Shown one piece after another: positions 10,901 to 23,400 of a stretch of DNA of 64,000 nt (position 1 is the stretch's first letter; each line of letters begins with the position of its first letter). Source of the DNA: Nepenthes gracilis (lineage: Eukaryota; Streptophyta; Magnoliopsida; Caryophyllales; Nepenthaceae); the NCBI GenBank assembly GCA_033239525.1, contig BSYO01000014.1:15980021-16044020 (forward strand), given 5' to 3'. Under the pieces are notes generated by a model, which saw nothing but the letters and a program-made list of their open reading frames with translations, had not been told where the DNA came from and searched no databases. Both the position numbers and the translations under genes were made by a program.

Positions 10901-13186
10901 AAATAGGTTGATGACTTGATATAGGGAACTATAAAAGAACTTGTTCTGTTGATACCGCATTAAAAATTTTGATCCACAAACAGCCAAGTTACCAGGTTAA
11001 AGCAATCTTTAAAACATAAAGAACATTGCCTGTGGCACATATTCATTGACAGAAATATTCAACAACAAAAAATTAAATACGTCCTCTAATGTCTGTCTAC
11101 ATCCACTGTATTTTTGGGTCCACCTGAAATTTTGATGCAAACAGAACTTTGAGTAGCTTGAGATTACACACCATTTTCACCCACGGGATGTCAAACCAAG
11201 TGGCCAGCAGCCTCAAAGTCACACGGTGCCGGGCATCATAACCCCTTCTTTGCTGGGATCTTTTGTTGCCTTCTGGGATATTTGCAAGACAAGCAGAAAG
11301 AATCTCATAAAGAGCTGTTATTTTCCTTTCAAAAGTAAGCATTCTATACTCTTCCAGGGGTTCCTCATCAAATTTACATACAGGTCCATCAGTGACAGTT
11401 TCATTACGTGCAGTACAACTATTCACCGCAGGGACAGTTCCAATTACATTTGTCTTAGCAGATGTTGGAGCCTCAGCAACAGAGCATTTTTCACGGCGAT
11501 CATTCTCATACTCACGCTGCTTCTCCCTCTTAGACTCAGAGGTAATGGATGATTCCAAGCTTTGTGCCATAACATCAACAGCTTTAGCCAAGGCGAGTTC
11601 CTGCTCCTTTGCTAAAGAATTGGATTCGCTTTCTTCTGAGAGCAATCTCAGAAACTGTGATAGGAGAAATACTTAGAGTAGTTAAACAAATGAAGACGTG
11701 TTATGGTAAATAAAAATTAAGGAATCAATGCTAAGTAGGTCAGAAAATAAGCAAAGTTATTTCTGTTCCAAGAATTTCCAGAAGCCAACAGAACACTATA
11801 CTCTGAGAAAAGAAGGAAGTATTTAAGGCAAATTCTTGGTGTGTTTGAGCACAGAGCTCATTGGAGCATGATATACATGATCCACAAAGATTTGTTATTT
11901 TATCGAATAGTAATATAGGATCTCACAAAAGAGTCAACAGCAATTGTTATCTCCATCACCATCTCCTAAATTTGTCATATGAAGCAAGTTTCTTTTAGTA
12001 GGACAGTCAAAGATGAAAGCCCAGACATTTCATCCATTAACCAACCAAGCTCCAATTGTCCCACACCACCACAACCCAAACTGAGCTAAAGAAAATGATT
12101 CTACAAGCTCTCGGATATGTCCATAGGTAAAATCTAAATCGAAAGGAACTAGACATATTGGCACAGAATTCGCTGCTAGTAGGATGCCAGAGGTGGACAT
12201 TTAAAAACATATCTTCGCCACCTTTCTAAATTGTGAAGAATAAGCAATTCTATTCCTCATTTTCTCGCTTCCCTACTCCTTGGTTCCCAACATCCAAACT
12301 AGCTATAAGGTTTCATTTTTCATAAATTTTCTAACGTGTATCATAAGTGGTATGATTAAAATTATGTTTTTAGTAATATATTTTATATTTATAACCGTAA
12401 CCTATTTTATTTTTCGTAGAAAGCTTGGTGATCAAAATATAAGAAAATATTTCGTCATATGGTCATATTAACCAAAGCCCTTGCAGCATTCTAGCAGAAA
12501 TGCCTATCTATAATTGCCGAAATGGGAAAAATATTTTCTCAACCTCGATTCCCTTTCTCCTAATCATATTGCTAGCTTTAGGCCCAAACTGAAGTTCCAC
12601 AAAAGAAGTATAATCTCAACAAAGACAAGCAACAGAGGATAAGATCTAAGTTACAATAACCAAAAGAAAAAAAATTTAATTGCAAGGAAGTTACCGCTCC
12701 AACGTGATGCTTAGCATGTGAAGTACCGGCGGTTTCCTCAAGCCCAGTCCACGCAGTAGATTCAATCTCCAACACCCTGTTTCGAACAAAATCAATCTTC
12801 TGCGAATCCAACATCCAAAAAGTCTCCACATTTCCTCACCAATTTCTAAGCTTTTTTTTTTTTTTTTACCTAAATTACACCCAATCTCTCTCAAGATCAA
12901 CAAAAACATATGCATAACATAAATCGAACAGAAGAAAAAAAGATTGCACCGACTTGAAAATGGGCCGGAGAAGGCCGGAGTTTTCGTGGACCCAAAGCTC
13001 CGGATCTTCAGAGACTGAATCGCTGCTGCTGCTGCTGCTGATGCTGGTTCGATCAGCGGTCGGTTCGTCGTCTTGGGACGGTACGCCTAACGGGCGGGAT
13101 TGGTGATTTTGAGCCTGGTGGAGCGCGAGAGCGAACAGCGCTCCGGCTGCGTACCGCTGCGTCGGCGACAGGAACGACGCCGTCAT
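1962..13186 (-). CDS. TMCO4-like DUF726 alpha/beta-hydrolase, 15 exons
   Basis: Deduced exons (5' to 3'): 13186-12954, 12776-12695, 11654-11172, 10379-10211, 10064-9912, 9744-9647, 9493-9402, 6980-6910, 6824-6689, 4142-4083, 3972-3890, 3802-3726, 3604-3534, 2607-2550 and 2102-1962. The phases join cleanly to give about 668 aa, close to plant members of the family. The N-terminus begins MTASFLSPTQRYAAGALFAL. A lysine/glutamate-rich segment (about 280-300) precedes a long Gly/Ala-rich hydrophobic stretch (about 304-385) likely to enter membrane. The C-terminal half carries LVGYSLGARVV with nucleophile-elbow serine S534. D593 (VYSTNDW) and H632 (EGHSSYLW) are plausible triad partners. The family is known as transmembrane/coiled-coil protein 4, and the plant substrate is unknown. 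The exon 1/2 junction is ambiguous: an alternative pairing (exon 1 to 12950, exon 2 from 12799) is also in frame and adds 9 residues. Confidence 0.88.
2085..2450 (-). repeat. Tandem duplication covering the last-exon acceptor
   Basis: Two diverged copies (about 2085-2250 and 2251-2450, offset 174 bp) lie around the last intron/exon junction of the hydrolase gene. Both contain a pyrimidine tract, an AG, and then, on the minus strand, codons for VDVTD. The true exon starts at 2102 and the copied acceptor lies at 2278-2277. Both copies are followed by the same AT-rich word block (near 2176 and 2359). Confidence 0.7.
3150..3240 (+). repeat. Possible short copy of the CCAATATTG repeat
   Basis: In intron sequence of the hydrolase gene, words such as 'GATACCAATACTGATATTTA' followed by 'CATCCATT' resemble the ends of the copies at 6370-6665 and 7115-7320. 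The stretch is short and diverged. Confidence 0.3.
4143..6688 (-). other. Large intron of the DUF726 gene
   Basis: This is the 2.5 kb intron between the exons ending at 6689 and starting at 4142, with GT-AG ends. It is mostly AT-rich, with a less AT-rich segment at about 5500-5950 that has no recognisable coding homology. Its 5' part contains the dispersed repeat at 6370-6665. No separate gene was found inside. Confidence 0.6.
6370..6665 (+). repeat. Dispersed CCAATATTG-rich repeat, copy 1
   Basis: A run of degenerate palindromic words (CCAATATT, GATATTGG, ATCGATAT) ends in 'ACCGATATTTTCATCAATGG'. It lies in an intron of the hydrolase gene. The same ordered blocks occur at 7115-7320 and 48060-48300, including a 'CAATTTATAATTTTTAGAA' block and a 'TATGTATTGTCTAATATG' block. 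It has no coding capacity and the element class is unknown. Confidence 0.65.
7115..7320 (+). repeat. Dispersed CCAATATTG-rich repeat, copy 2
   Basis: This second copy lies in the neighbouring intron, in the same orientation. It shares the 'TTTTTGATACCGAAACAAT' and 'TACGTATTGTTTGATATG' blocks and ends in 'TTGATATTTTCATCCATGGT', like copy 1. Confidence 0.62.
7435..7966 (+). repeat. Three-copy tandem repeat, about 180 bp unit
   Basis: Three head-to-tail copies each contain 'TATTTATCAATTATTGA' or a close variant, then 'GGAAGACAGTTATTTTGgG', then 'AGACAATTGCATC'. The shared GCATC blocks start near 7596, 7779 and 7959, giving periods of about 183 and 180 bp. The third copy is cut at a C/A homopolymer. 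All lie within the 2.4 kb intron 9401-6981 of the hydrolase gene. Confidence 0.75.
8238..8429 (+). other. Orphan coding-like segment inside an intron
   Basis: An open frame of 63 codons on the strand opposite to the host gene starts MGDYFSPQEKSRV. It is acidic in the middle (EDDFGEEDAEHTQ) and its composition looks more like coding DNA than the AT-rich intron around it. No family was recognised. It could be a captured exon, a transposon fragment or chance. Confidence 0.2.
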
Positions 13187-14476
13187 TTGGAAGAGTTGAC
13201 GGTGACGTTGTTATCTACAGCATTCGTATTTCGATTGAGGACGACGGATGATCGACTGGACGTAATCGGAAATTTCAAAGTCAAATACAAAGACAACCTC
13301 ATGCACTAGAAGATGCAATGCAAACCAGTCAGCCTATCGAAATTCGAAATGGAAAATCAACCGCTGAGTAATGCTCTTCATCAACTCCGTACAATTTTGT
13401 ACAGAAAGAAACGTACAGAAATGGTAATTTATATATATATAGGATCCAAGATACATGAGCTTTCCCATCATAATCCCGACAATTATGCAAATTTAATATT
13501 TTTAAATTTGAGATTTTATTTCGATAATATAAAAAATCAAAGTTAAAATATTATATTTAATATTTTAAAATAATATAATTTTTTAAAAAGAATAATAAAA
13601 TATAATTATTAAAATTTATGGCTTCCGTGAGAGTTATACTTTTAAATTTAATATTGTTTTGTTTAAAATTTATGTTTTGAATCAACCCTGACTAGTGGGG
13701 ATAATAATGGAATAGAGTGGGGCAAAACTTTTAATTAATTTTTACCAATATATTGAAAATCAAGGTGAAATTAAGACAGATAATTAATAATTAGGACGGA
13801 TATAAGGCAGACTTTAAAATATAATTATTTTTTAAATTTTAAAAATTATTTAAAAATATATTATTATATAAGCATATATATATTTATATTTTAATTATTA
13901 TAAGAATAGGATTTGAATTCTATGCCGTCTAGACCCACATGGTTCAATGCCGCTTCGTTAAAATTTAGCCATCCAATCGGATCAGCTCATCCGGCTTGAA
14001 TTTTCGTAAGATATTATAATGATATATAAGAAATATTAATATATAAATGGTCAAAAATTAGGCTCAATTGATTATTTGGGTGAAGTAATAGCTTAATCCG
14101 TCATGAATTTTAAGTTTTTGCAAATATAAATTTTACTATTTTAATTTTAATTTTAAAAAAAAAAAATCATCATGGTATATTCCCTGTTTCTTCTTTTCAA
14201 CTTTTACATATAGAAATTGTTCTTTTAAATATTTTTAAGTAATATTCTTATTTAAATATTTTTAATAACTTGGAGATTTTGGGTATTTTTAATATAAATT
14301 AGAAATTTTAAATAAGAACACTTCGGGATGAAAATGTTAATGGCCCCCAAATAAATAAACTTGAAAATTGAAATAATCCAATGTTATAGTATTCTCCTTA
14401 TTTAACATATATCCTGATACAACAATAGCCATCTACAGAAGTTTTAATGGTACAAATTGCCATAGTGTTACAGAAA
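13187..14476 (-). promoter_or_regulatory. Spacer: DUF726 promoter and NERD 3' flank
   Basis: This 1.3 kb lies between two co-oriented genes. The part next to 13186 should hold the promoter and 5' leader of the hydrolase gene, and the part next to 14477 the 3' UTR of the NERD-type gene. A short TA run lies at 13429-13441. Most of 13490-14340 is very AT-rich. No specific element was assigned. Confidence 0.4.
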
Positions 14477-17400
14477 TCAAGGGTGCAAGTAATTACACGA
14501 TGCCCCTTTCTTACAATACCCGCTCTCGTAGAATTTACAGACGCGCTGTCCTCTAGGAGTATGAGACGGCCTGGAAGAACCACCGCCACCGCCACCAAAT
14601 GATGCATGCCTGGTCCACAACGGCCTACTCCTAGAATCTACACCATCATGATAGCTCCGGTCCTTCGAACCAGAATGCCTTCCCACTTTGTTACTGCTGT
14701 GCCTTGGCTGTTGGCTTGCTCGGATGCCCTGATTCCTCTGCCCGGTTCCCTTGGCTGTGTTTGTAATTCTGGAAGTCAATCCACCCCGAGAAGAGTTTAC
14801 ATTTTCTCGCACTAATTCCCTACCAGTGTCCCCTGAAGAATAGGGCGGCTTTGGTTCTCCGTCATTCACAGGACTTGGGTTGGAGTCCCGAGTTATTGAC
14901 GGCAGCAGTGGCAGTGCGGGCTGATGACTCTGAGAAACTAGTTCCTGTTGGTTCCCAGAAGCTTGCTTCAGCTCTCCCTCCTCCCCAGGAGTCAAGACTG
15001 AGTTGAGGCTTGTCGTGGACACTGGCTGCTGTGTTTGCGGTTTCAGCTCTCCCTCCTCTTCAGGGCTCCCTGCCGAGTCTAGATTCATCAGGGGCAGAGG
15101 CGGTTGTGCATTCGTCAGGGGCAGTAGCGGCTGTGCAGGTGGATGATTTTCGGAAGCTGAATCCTGTTGACGCCTGCAAATGTAGGCAGGTTTCAGCTCT
15201 CCCTCTAATGGCAACTGTGCTGGTGGATGATGACTTGGGGAAATTAATCCCGGCAGAGGTAAAGAAACATGAGATGGCTTCCCCTCTACTGCACCGGGGC
15301 TGATGGAGGAATCGAGAGTCGTCATTGGTTGCGATGACTGCGATGATGCAGGTGAATGCATTCGGGAAAATAACTTCGGTTGCTGCTGCATGGGAACATA
15401 AGATGGCTTCACCACTTCCACTGCTCCCGGTAGCAGAGGTAGCTGAGATGATGCAGGTGAATTAACATGAGAAACTAACTCCGGTTCCTCCACGGGGACG
15501 TAAGCTCGGTTCTCTACCTCTAGTACTGGGCTTGCTGACGAGTCCAAACTTGTAGCGAGCAGCGGCAGGGTGGTGGCAGGCGGCTGACATGGAGGAGTTA
15601 ATTCTCGTTGCTGAACAGAAACAAAAGAAGGATTCAACTCTCCCTCCCCTTCGGGGCTTGCAGAGGAGCAGCCACCAGACATTTTTGCTGGGTCATTAAC
15701 GTCAATGGGAAATGCCCCACATAGCCCATCTGTCATAACCGGGTGAGAATGGAACTGTATATCACATGTCGAGCTCATGGCATCGTGTTTTCCGGGATCA
15801 AGCCGCGGACTCAAACCCACTAATGGGCTAAAGCAATCATTTCCGGGAGAATCTATCGAGTCTCCCCCGCAGTTCATCCTCGACGTAGGTGATGCCATGG
15901 CTTTTAACGATTCTAACGCCTCGACTTCAGTTAGCAAATCAGAAACCGATTCATCGCCTAGGGTGCTCAGTTCAATGGGCTCCATTCCATGCCATCTAGA
16001 TCTACTACAGTCAGGCTGTGAATGAGTGACATCGTCACTGCCAGGTTCAGTCTGTCTCAAGGAATCATCCCAAGCAGCCGCAATGTCAGGAAGTTGTATT
16101 ACGCTGCCCACAAGATTAGAAGCAGTGCTCCAGCTTACAACCGAATCCCGACAAGGAATAATCGAAGCAGCATACTGTTTATCCTCCACTGCTGGCATGA
16201 CTTTCATGCCCTGATTGTCGGAAGACCCGGGCCCGACAAAAAGAGTGCTCCAACTAGTGCTAGAACCTTGCCCGGGAACATTTGAAACATCAGACTGTTG
16301 AGCTTCTACAGCCTGACCTTTATCATCATCGGGACTCTGCAAATTGGGAAACTGAATTACGACAGAGGAAATGCCAGGGTCAGTGCCCAAATCTTGCACA
16401 GTAACATTTTCAGCGACAAATTGCTTATTGTCCACAGCCAGACCTCTTAAATCGTTGTGGTCTTGTTCTGGAGTGGGACTTGGCAGATCAGGAAGCTCTA
16501 TTCTTCTTGAAGACATACTCCAACTTTTGCCTGAATTTTGCCCAGGAATATTTGAAGTAGCATGTTGTCCATTTTCCATAGACTCACCATTCATATCCTC
16601 CTTGTGGGCCATTGGAGTTTGGGGGTGCATATCAGAGAACTCGATACTCAGCTTCAGATTGATTGTTTCAAACGAGCTACATGTAGCAGCTGGACAGGAA
16701 TTTGGAATCCCACTGTTTAAAGAACTCTTCAGTAGGCAACATTTCTCTTTCTGTGCACAAGATTGATCTGAATTGTCAGGACAGTGTTCTTCATTCGGTT
16801 CACTAACAGTCGATCCCACAACACATTCACCCTTTTGGTCCTCGCATTCATATTCAGCATTTCTCAAGGCAACGGTCAAAAGTATAGATTGATCTTGGCT
16901 TTCATTCGTCCTCCAAATTCTTAGATCGGAGGGGAAATATCCATTTGAACTCCACTTATGCAACTGCAACATGCAAAAGGGTCCTTGAATTTTGCCTGAT
17001 GGATCCTGGTAATGCCAAATCTTCTCAAGTTCCCCATTATCAGAAGACACTGCAGTTCCTGTTAAGAGAGGCACTGAGGTGTCACAAGAAACCTGAGGCA
17101 GGTTTGGAGTTGTCATGACCACATGATCATTGGTCTGAATGCTTCGATCCACTCCATTTCTTAGTTCTACCAAGATCCTTGATACGGCATCGGCTCCTTC
17201 AAGTGTCGGGGAGGATTCGCAATCTCTCTCATCGGTTCCAGCGGCACTTTCCTCTTTTCCAGGTTGAAACTTCTTGCAAGTATTTTTGTTATCCTCCCAA
17301 TCGGAAGTCGGGCTTCTAAATGCCTTGGCTTTGGAACTGACTGGCATATCACCTCCTCTTTGTGGGGTAATCAGATCCATATCCTTTGTATTGGAGTTGG

Positions 17401-20400
17401 AAAATGCCGAAGACGTGCTTACATCTATATTCATAACATGCAAAGTCAAAATGCCAGAAACATTTTGCACCTACGTCATGATAGAAAAGAGCAAGCATAT
17501 ATTAATAGGGAAGCACAAACAACCTTGTTTTTTAATGTTTGACTGCCCAGTGTCTTCATCTGACTCATAACTCGGATCCATTCTTGGATCAGCATGAACT
17601 TCTGGAATTTCACACAGCCTACGTTGACGTTCCTCGGGTGTATTCAGAAGCTCTAGTTTCTCCACATATTCTCTAAGCGTGGCCATAGTTAAGAAAAAAA
17701 GGAATGTAGATCTAGTTGCCCTGGCAGTAAATTTATAAAAGAAAAAATATGCTTCAAGTGCAGAAGATAATGATCATCCACCCAGTGACACACAGAACTG
17801 TGATAGTCTTTCCTGGGGAGACGCTCCCATATTCACCAAACAATTAGGATTAAAAGTTGGGTGGGCCAATGGTGAAACTATATGAACTAATTTAAGTAAT
17901 TATTTACTTTTTAACATTCATTTACCATATTTCTAATCTTAACCGTTGAATAGATATGAAAAACTCCCCATCGGGAGGACCATAACGGGCTCTCAGAGGT
18001 TAGAAGTGGCCATTAGAGCCAATTACCAGATCTTTCTCTTTTTTAAATTGGGTGTTTGTGTGCCTCAAGCCACCAGGCTAAAAACAATTCAGGCTTATGC
18101 CCATCAACTAAAAGCTGATAAAAGAAACACATTAGGAAAAGCGAACCACATCCCATACATAATGAGTAGTGACCTCCAACAATCCAAAACCTACAAAAAA
18201 TGCAACAACTAAAATGTTGTTTGTTCGTTTAAGATGTTTTTAAGAGGAACTCAAATCTGCAACTTCTACTCCAGATGGAAAATCAAAATTCTCACTGTGA
18301 TATTTACAAATGATGCTACAATCCATACCCTCAAAAAAGGGGGATGAAAAAGACATTAGACAAGAAAAGAAGGTGAAGAAGAAATCTCTTCAAATTGTTG
18401 GGAAAACATCATTTTTCAGCTAACAGATATGTTTTACTCGATAGTGAACACTGGCAGAAAGATAAGGTTACTCACTGTGACTTTGAAGTCATAGATTCAG
18501 CCAAGGAAAAGGGTTCTCTGCAATGGAAGTAAAGCTAAGTAAAATCTACCTTTCCTAGTGGCTGCAATGCTGGAAGCCTCATGCATTGGACTAGAAATAC
18601 ATTATGCTCGATATCAGAAATGATAAGCTTAAAATAAAAGATAATAACATCAGAAATGACTAAAGGATATTCCTTTCGATGCCCCATTTCACTAGCCCGG
18701 TCACGGAGATGATTAAGCCTCGACATCTCTGCTTCCAACAACTACAACAAACAAACGTAGTAATGCAAATGACAGAACATATCCAAATATCAATATCAGA
18801 ACTTCCAAATGCAACTATTATTTGAAGCAACAACAGTTAGCACAATTCATCCATGGTTCCATTCTTTTCAGTTCCGTTAGTTTACAATTATATTCAGCAC
18901 ACAATGTATCAGATATAAAATCTAAGCAAACAAAGATTTTTCACCACAAGTCGACCAGCATTTTCATCACATTCACTTGTTGTTAACAGGTTACTTACAT
19001 CCTTAACCCTCACCGTCTGCAGTGCTCTTGCTTTTTCCTGAATCTCTCCCTGCAAAGACAGATGTCCTCAGGGAACCCCAGCAACAAATTAGGGAGGAAA
19101 AATGAAAGCTAAATTGACAAAACATTTACCACAGTCATCCTCTCACCAAGTCCACATTTTATACTCTGGCGTAGCCGTCTGCATTCATCCTAGTAATATT
19201 TTAAAGCCACATCAAAACATCAAACACATATTTGACTTGGAACAAATAATTATCATTTCATTAAAAAAAAAAAGGTGAGTGCATGTATTTTCAATTGAAA
19301 GGGGATTCAGAAGATCGCATCTAGAAAGATTGTAGAAGAATTAGCAACAAATATAGCCAAAGTTAGAATCAAGGAAAAATTAAACTGAAATAATATGGCT
19401 TAATTTAAGAATATCAATATACAAATAGATACACCATCACTGTTCTGCATGAAGAACAAAAACAAAAGGAAAATTTTTAACATATAAGGGAAGGCAATGA
19501 TAACAAACAGATAGACCATTACCATACTGTATGGCAATGGCATATGAGTAGGCAATAATTATCTATAGAAAACAATTGGTATTTGGAAGACTTGTAGGAC
19601 ATATCAAAAAGCAGACTGAACTACAACTCAAATGTGATACCTACACTGTTCAGAAAGTGAAATATTCAGTGTACAGCAATCCAACAATAACCCCTTGTTT
19701 ACACGCAAACATCCAGTAGCTAATCCTGATACTTAAATACAATTAGTTGTCAAAGCATTACCTTGTTGTAGGTAATTAGAGAATTCAAAATTATTTAAAC
19801 TAAACCATCTATCTAAAACGTATTCAAGATACATAATAGTACTGGCCCTTACAGCAATAACTTATGAAAGGCTCACCCTAAACCAATGTGTGTGAGTTAA
19901 TTGAGCTTCCTAGAGAATCCAAAGTGCTGGAATTATTACCATGTGAAAACTGACAATACCCTTCTTCACACTTGTGTGAGAAGGGTCAAAATATTAACCA
20001 AATAGCTAACCCCTATCCATTTCAGATCAACTGTAGGAGAGATTTCAGGGATGGGGGGCATCCAGAAGAAAGATGCGAGAGGACCGCAAAATTTTACTTT
20101 ATTTAATGCAACATATTAAACTCAGGTCAAAGACATTTTACTAGAACCAACATCATTTTAGTTATTCTCTCTAGTAACCTGCCTAAAGCAACTACTTATT
20201 CAAGTGGGATATGCCACAGAAAAATGGCACCAAACAAAGGGTAAAATTCCATGGAAAAGAGAACAATAGGCATCCCAATGAGCCCACTCACCCAACCTCT
20301 CTTCTGTGACTTTAAATCTGACAGCAAAAGATCAAAGAAGACACAATCACAGTAGACTATTATAACAGAAGCCAGTTGAAGATGCCATCACTGACTAAGG

Positions 20401-23400
20401 CAAATACGGAATCAGATAAAAGGAGAGTATCAATCACCTCTGAGAACTCCTGATTGGAGATTACATCACTTGTAACATCCTCTATCTTGTTTAGATTTAA
20501 TATCTTAAGCTTGACATTTGTTGTCTTGTTGCCTATTTTGTATGGTTCAGCCACCATGCCAGTACCTGGATAACAGGATCATTCAAAACTTTCAACTCTG
20601 ACAAAACCATGCCTTGCAATGTATAAGTGACACAAATGGAATAACTCTCATGCAGATATCCATACCTACAACACGAACCAAACGATAGATGTCGTGCTTT
20701 TGATCGTTACAAGAGATTCTTATTCGCACAATTGAGCCGACAACCTTATCATGAAATTTCTCAGTATCTTCCAGCAGGTTCTCCACCAAGTTCCGCTTCA
20801 GGTAAATCAAGTTAATGTTATGAACATCAATTGCTGCATAATTATCTAGGTTAATCTGTTGACCTCTCTCATTAACTTTTCTTCGTGCTTGTCGCTTCTT
20901 GTCCATATTCATGGTTTGTATTACCTCGCTGCTCCCCTCAGCTTCCACATGGCCAGCCACATGATTTATGATTGCACCCTGAATTGTACTGTTTGCACGG
21001 AAATCTTCTTTGAAGTGATATTCAAGCAGCTTTAGCATTTCAAAGTGACCAACTCGAGTTTTACCAAACAAATTTTCCAGCCTTCGGTCACAAATAATTT
21101 GGCATTTCCGTCGAGGATCACGAAGGTTATTTTTCCGTATGTATTCTAGCAGAAGGGCTTGGACATCAAATTGGGATAGTACAGATATATCACCATTTTT
21201 CATATGAGAAACAAAATCCAACAACTCCTTTGACGCCCAGTCCCCAACCGCATACAAATCCGGAACCTTAGACTCAACTGCCTCGTCCACCCTCTGTAAA
21301 CCCTTATTATGTGTTGTTGGCTGTCTTTGGATCTTCCTTCTTTTAGAACCATTAGCTTCCAACTGTCTAGTAGATCTCCTCAACACAGCAGCTTTGTCAA
21401 CACTTGTATCAAGCATTTCCTGTGAAGAATCATCCTTATGGTCCGACCCAGATCCTTTCCAGGGATTGGTAGCTCGCATCAGCTCCTCCAAAATTAGAGA
21501 CTCCTTTTGTTTCAAATAAATCCAATATACCTTAAAGAGATACTCCCAGCTACTCTTATCGTCAAAATCTACTTGACCCTATACAGATAACATATAGATG
21601 TTCATATCAAATAACCTAGTAGACGATGGATGCAAACAATACATCAATATTATAATGAGACATAAAACATGACTAGACACCTCTTTTTTGCTTTACTGAG
21701 AAACAGAAACTGACAATCTTCAAGGACAAGATTAACTGGTAATTTACCACATAATGAGACTATTGCAAACCTGTTTTTTTTGGGGGGGGGGGGGGGAGGA
21801 TGAGATTGATTTAACCACAGAATGAAACCACGCTATTATTATCTATTAACTTTCTAGCCATCAACATGATATGAAAAGCTTATGGCATGAATGCTAACTA
21901 CACACCTCCACAAGGTGAAAGTAAACATGGAAAGAAATTTCAAAACAGGAATTGGTAAAACACAATCCTAAATCTTTTCCACCTTTAGTCTTTCCCATCA
22001 AACCTCCTCTTATTAGTAAGTGTTGAGAAGTATATGGTTTCTGATTCAATTAGCAAATTTCTCTGACAGATTTTCCGTCAACCACCTACTCATCATGAAT
22101 ACAGCAAAGAGAGGTTCTAATTGGGGACGGTCTTCATCACAAAGACCAAGGGGAGATATGAAAGCAAGCTTGGGTGAAACTAACAATATCAACAAGGCAA
22201 CAACACATCATAACAAAGATATATCAGTCATACCGATTCCTTGCTTCCCTGACTGATGTTTTCAATTAACATAATTGTCGTCATGCATGTTCTACAGAAT
22301 CCTTTGTTCCCTCTTACGCACAAGATATCAGCTTGCTTAGCACATCCTTTGCAGAGAGAGTAAGGGCATGTATAGCACATAAAATGGGCATTCCTCTGAC
22401 AGCTGTTACAGATATGCCAACCTGGAATGCGTAGCAGCCAACATCAGGAATTCCAATTATGTAAAAACTTCAAATTTTGTCCAATAAATAGACAATGCCA
22501 AATCATACGACCATATCTAAAGATTTCTCACGGCTTCCACATGCAAAAAGTATCTTTCTTCAGGTTTTACACCTCTATTGGTAGCTATGAGCATGATAGA
22601 CAAACCAGCGAATGACAGAATCTGATGCATACAATTCAATAAATATCATGACAGTCTGCTACACAGGCCACCCAGCCTTTCTTTGCTCATTCTTTTCTAC
22701 TTTGGTAATTATGATATCTAGGGAAGCAGATCACTATCCCTCAAATTCAAAATTTCATGCTTCCAGAAGAGGAAATGTGGATCAACTCAGCAATCATCCA
22801 TCTGCATAGGTGTACACTTGAATTTCTTTCCTAGTATTCCACAATTGCAGATAAGTTAGAGGTGTCCCCATTTTAGTAGGTTTTTCTTTTAATTGTTATG
22901 TCCATGGCTCATTTGTTCTTTGAATAGTTGAGTCCTCAATTCAGTAGTTCTGACAACGTTGTGGTGTGATTTAAAAATTATATTTCAAATATTAGTCAAC
23001 CATTCAAGCCACTGTTAGAGGGGAAAACATATACCATCTACAAGGGGACTTTGCAGATAACTTACTCAAAACACTCCTTGTAGCTCACATACTAGAAATT
23101 CAAGTTGATATAGAAGTATCTACTCCAGATCATTTACCTTTGTCTAAACTGTTTTGAAAACTCTTTTTGAGCACTCTAACCACAAAAATAAAAAATAAAA
23201 ACAAAAATGGTATTTCAATGTCAAGGAGGAGTCCAGGGTTGGGAAAGAGAAAAGGAGAATGTTTCTGTATGGCCATTTGTGACAGTGATAGCCTTTTTTT
23301 GTCTAAAGAGGCTCGGTTAATCAAGATGTGTGGGTCTCTGGCAAGATGTGCAATGAATTCACAAGTGATAGAGCAGCTCTAAAGGAGGTTTCAGAGTTCA

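Noticed and set aside
16022..16766. Plus-strand open frames opposite the NERD last exon
   Set aside because: They are shadows of a long minus-strand coding exon, with no domains and no splice support.
17425..17470. Extending the last NERD exon upstream to 17470
   Set aside because: The frame there begins at GTG, not ATG, and an acceptor at 17470 would be out of phase with the exon ending at 17524. The AG at 17426-17425 restores the frame.
17471..17686. Separate small protein starting [11 protein letters not shown]
   Set aside because: The ATG lies across the U12 branch and acceptor region. The peptide from LREYVEKL onward is an internal exon of the NERD-type gene.
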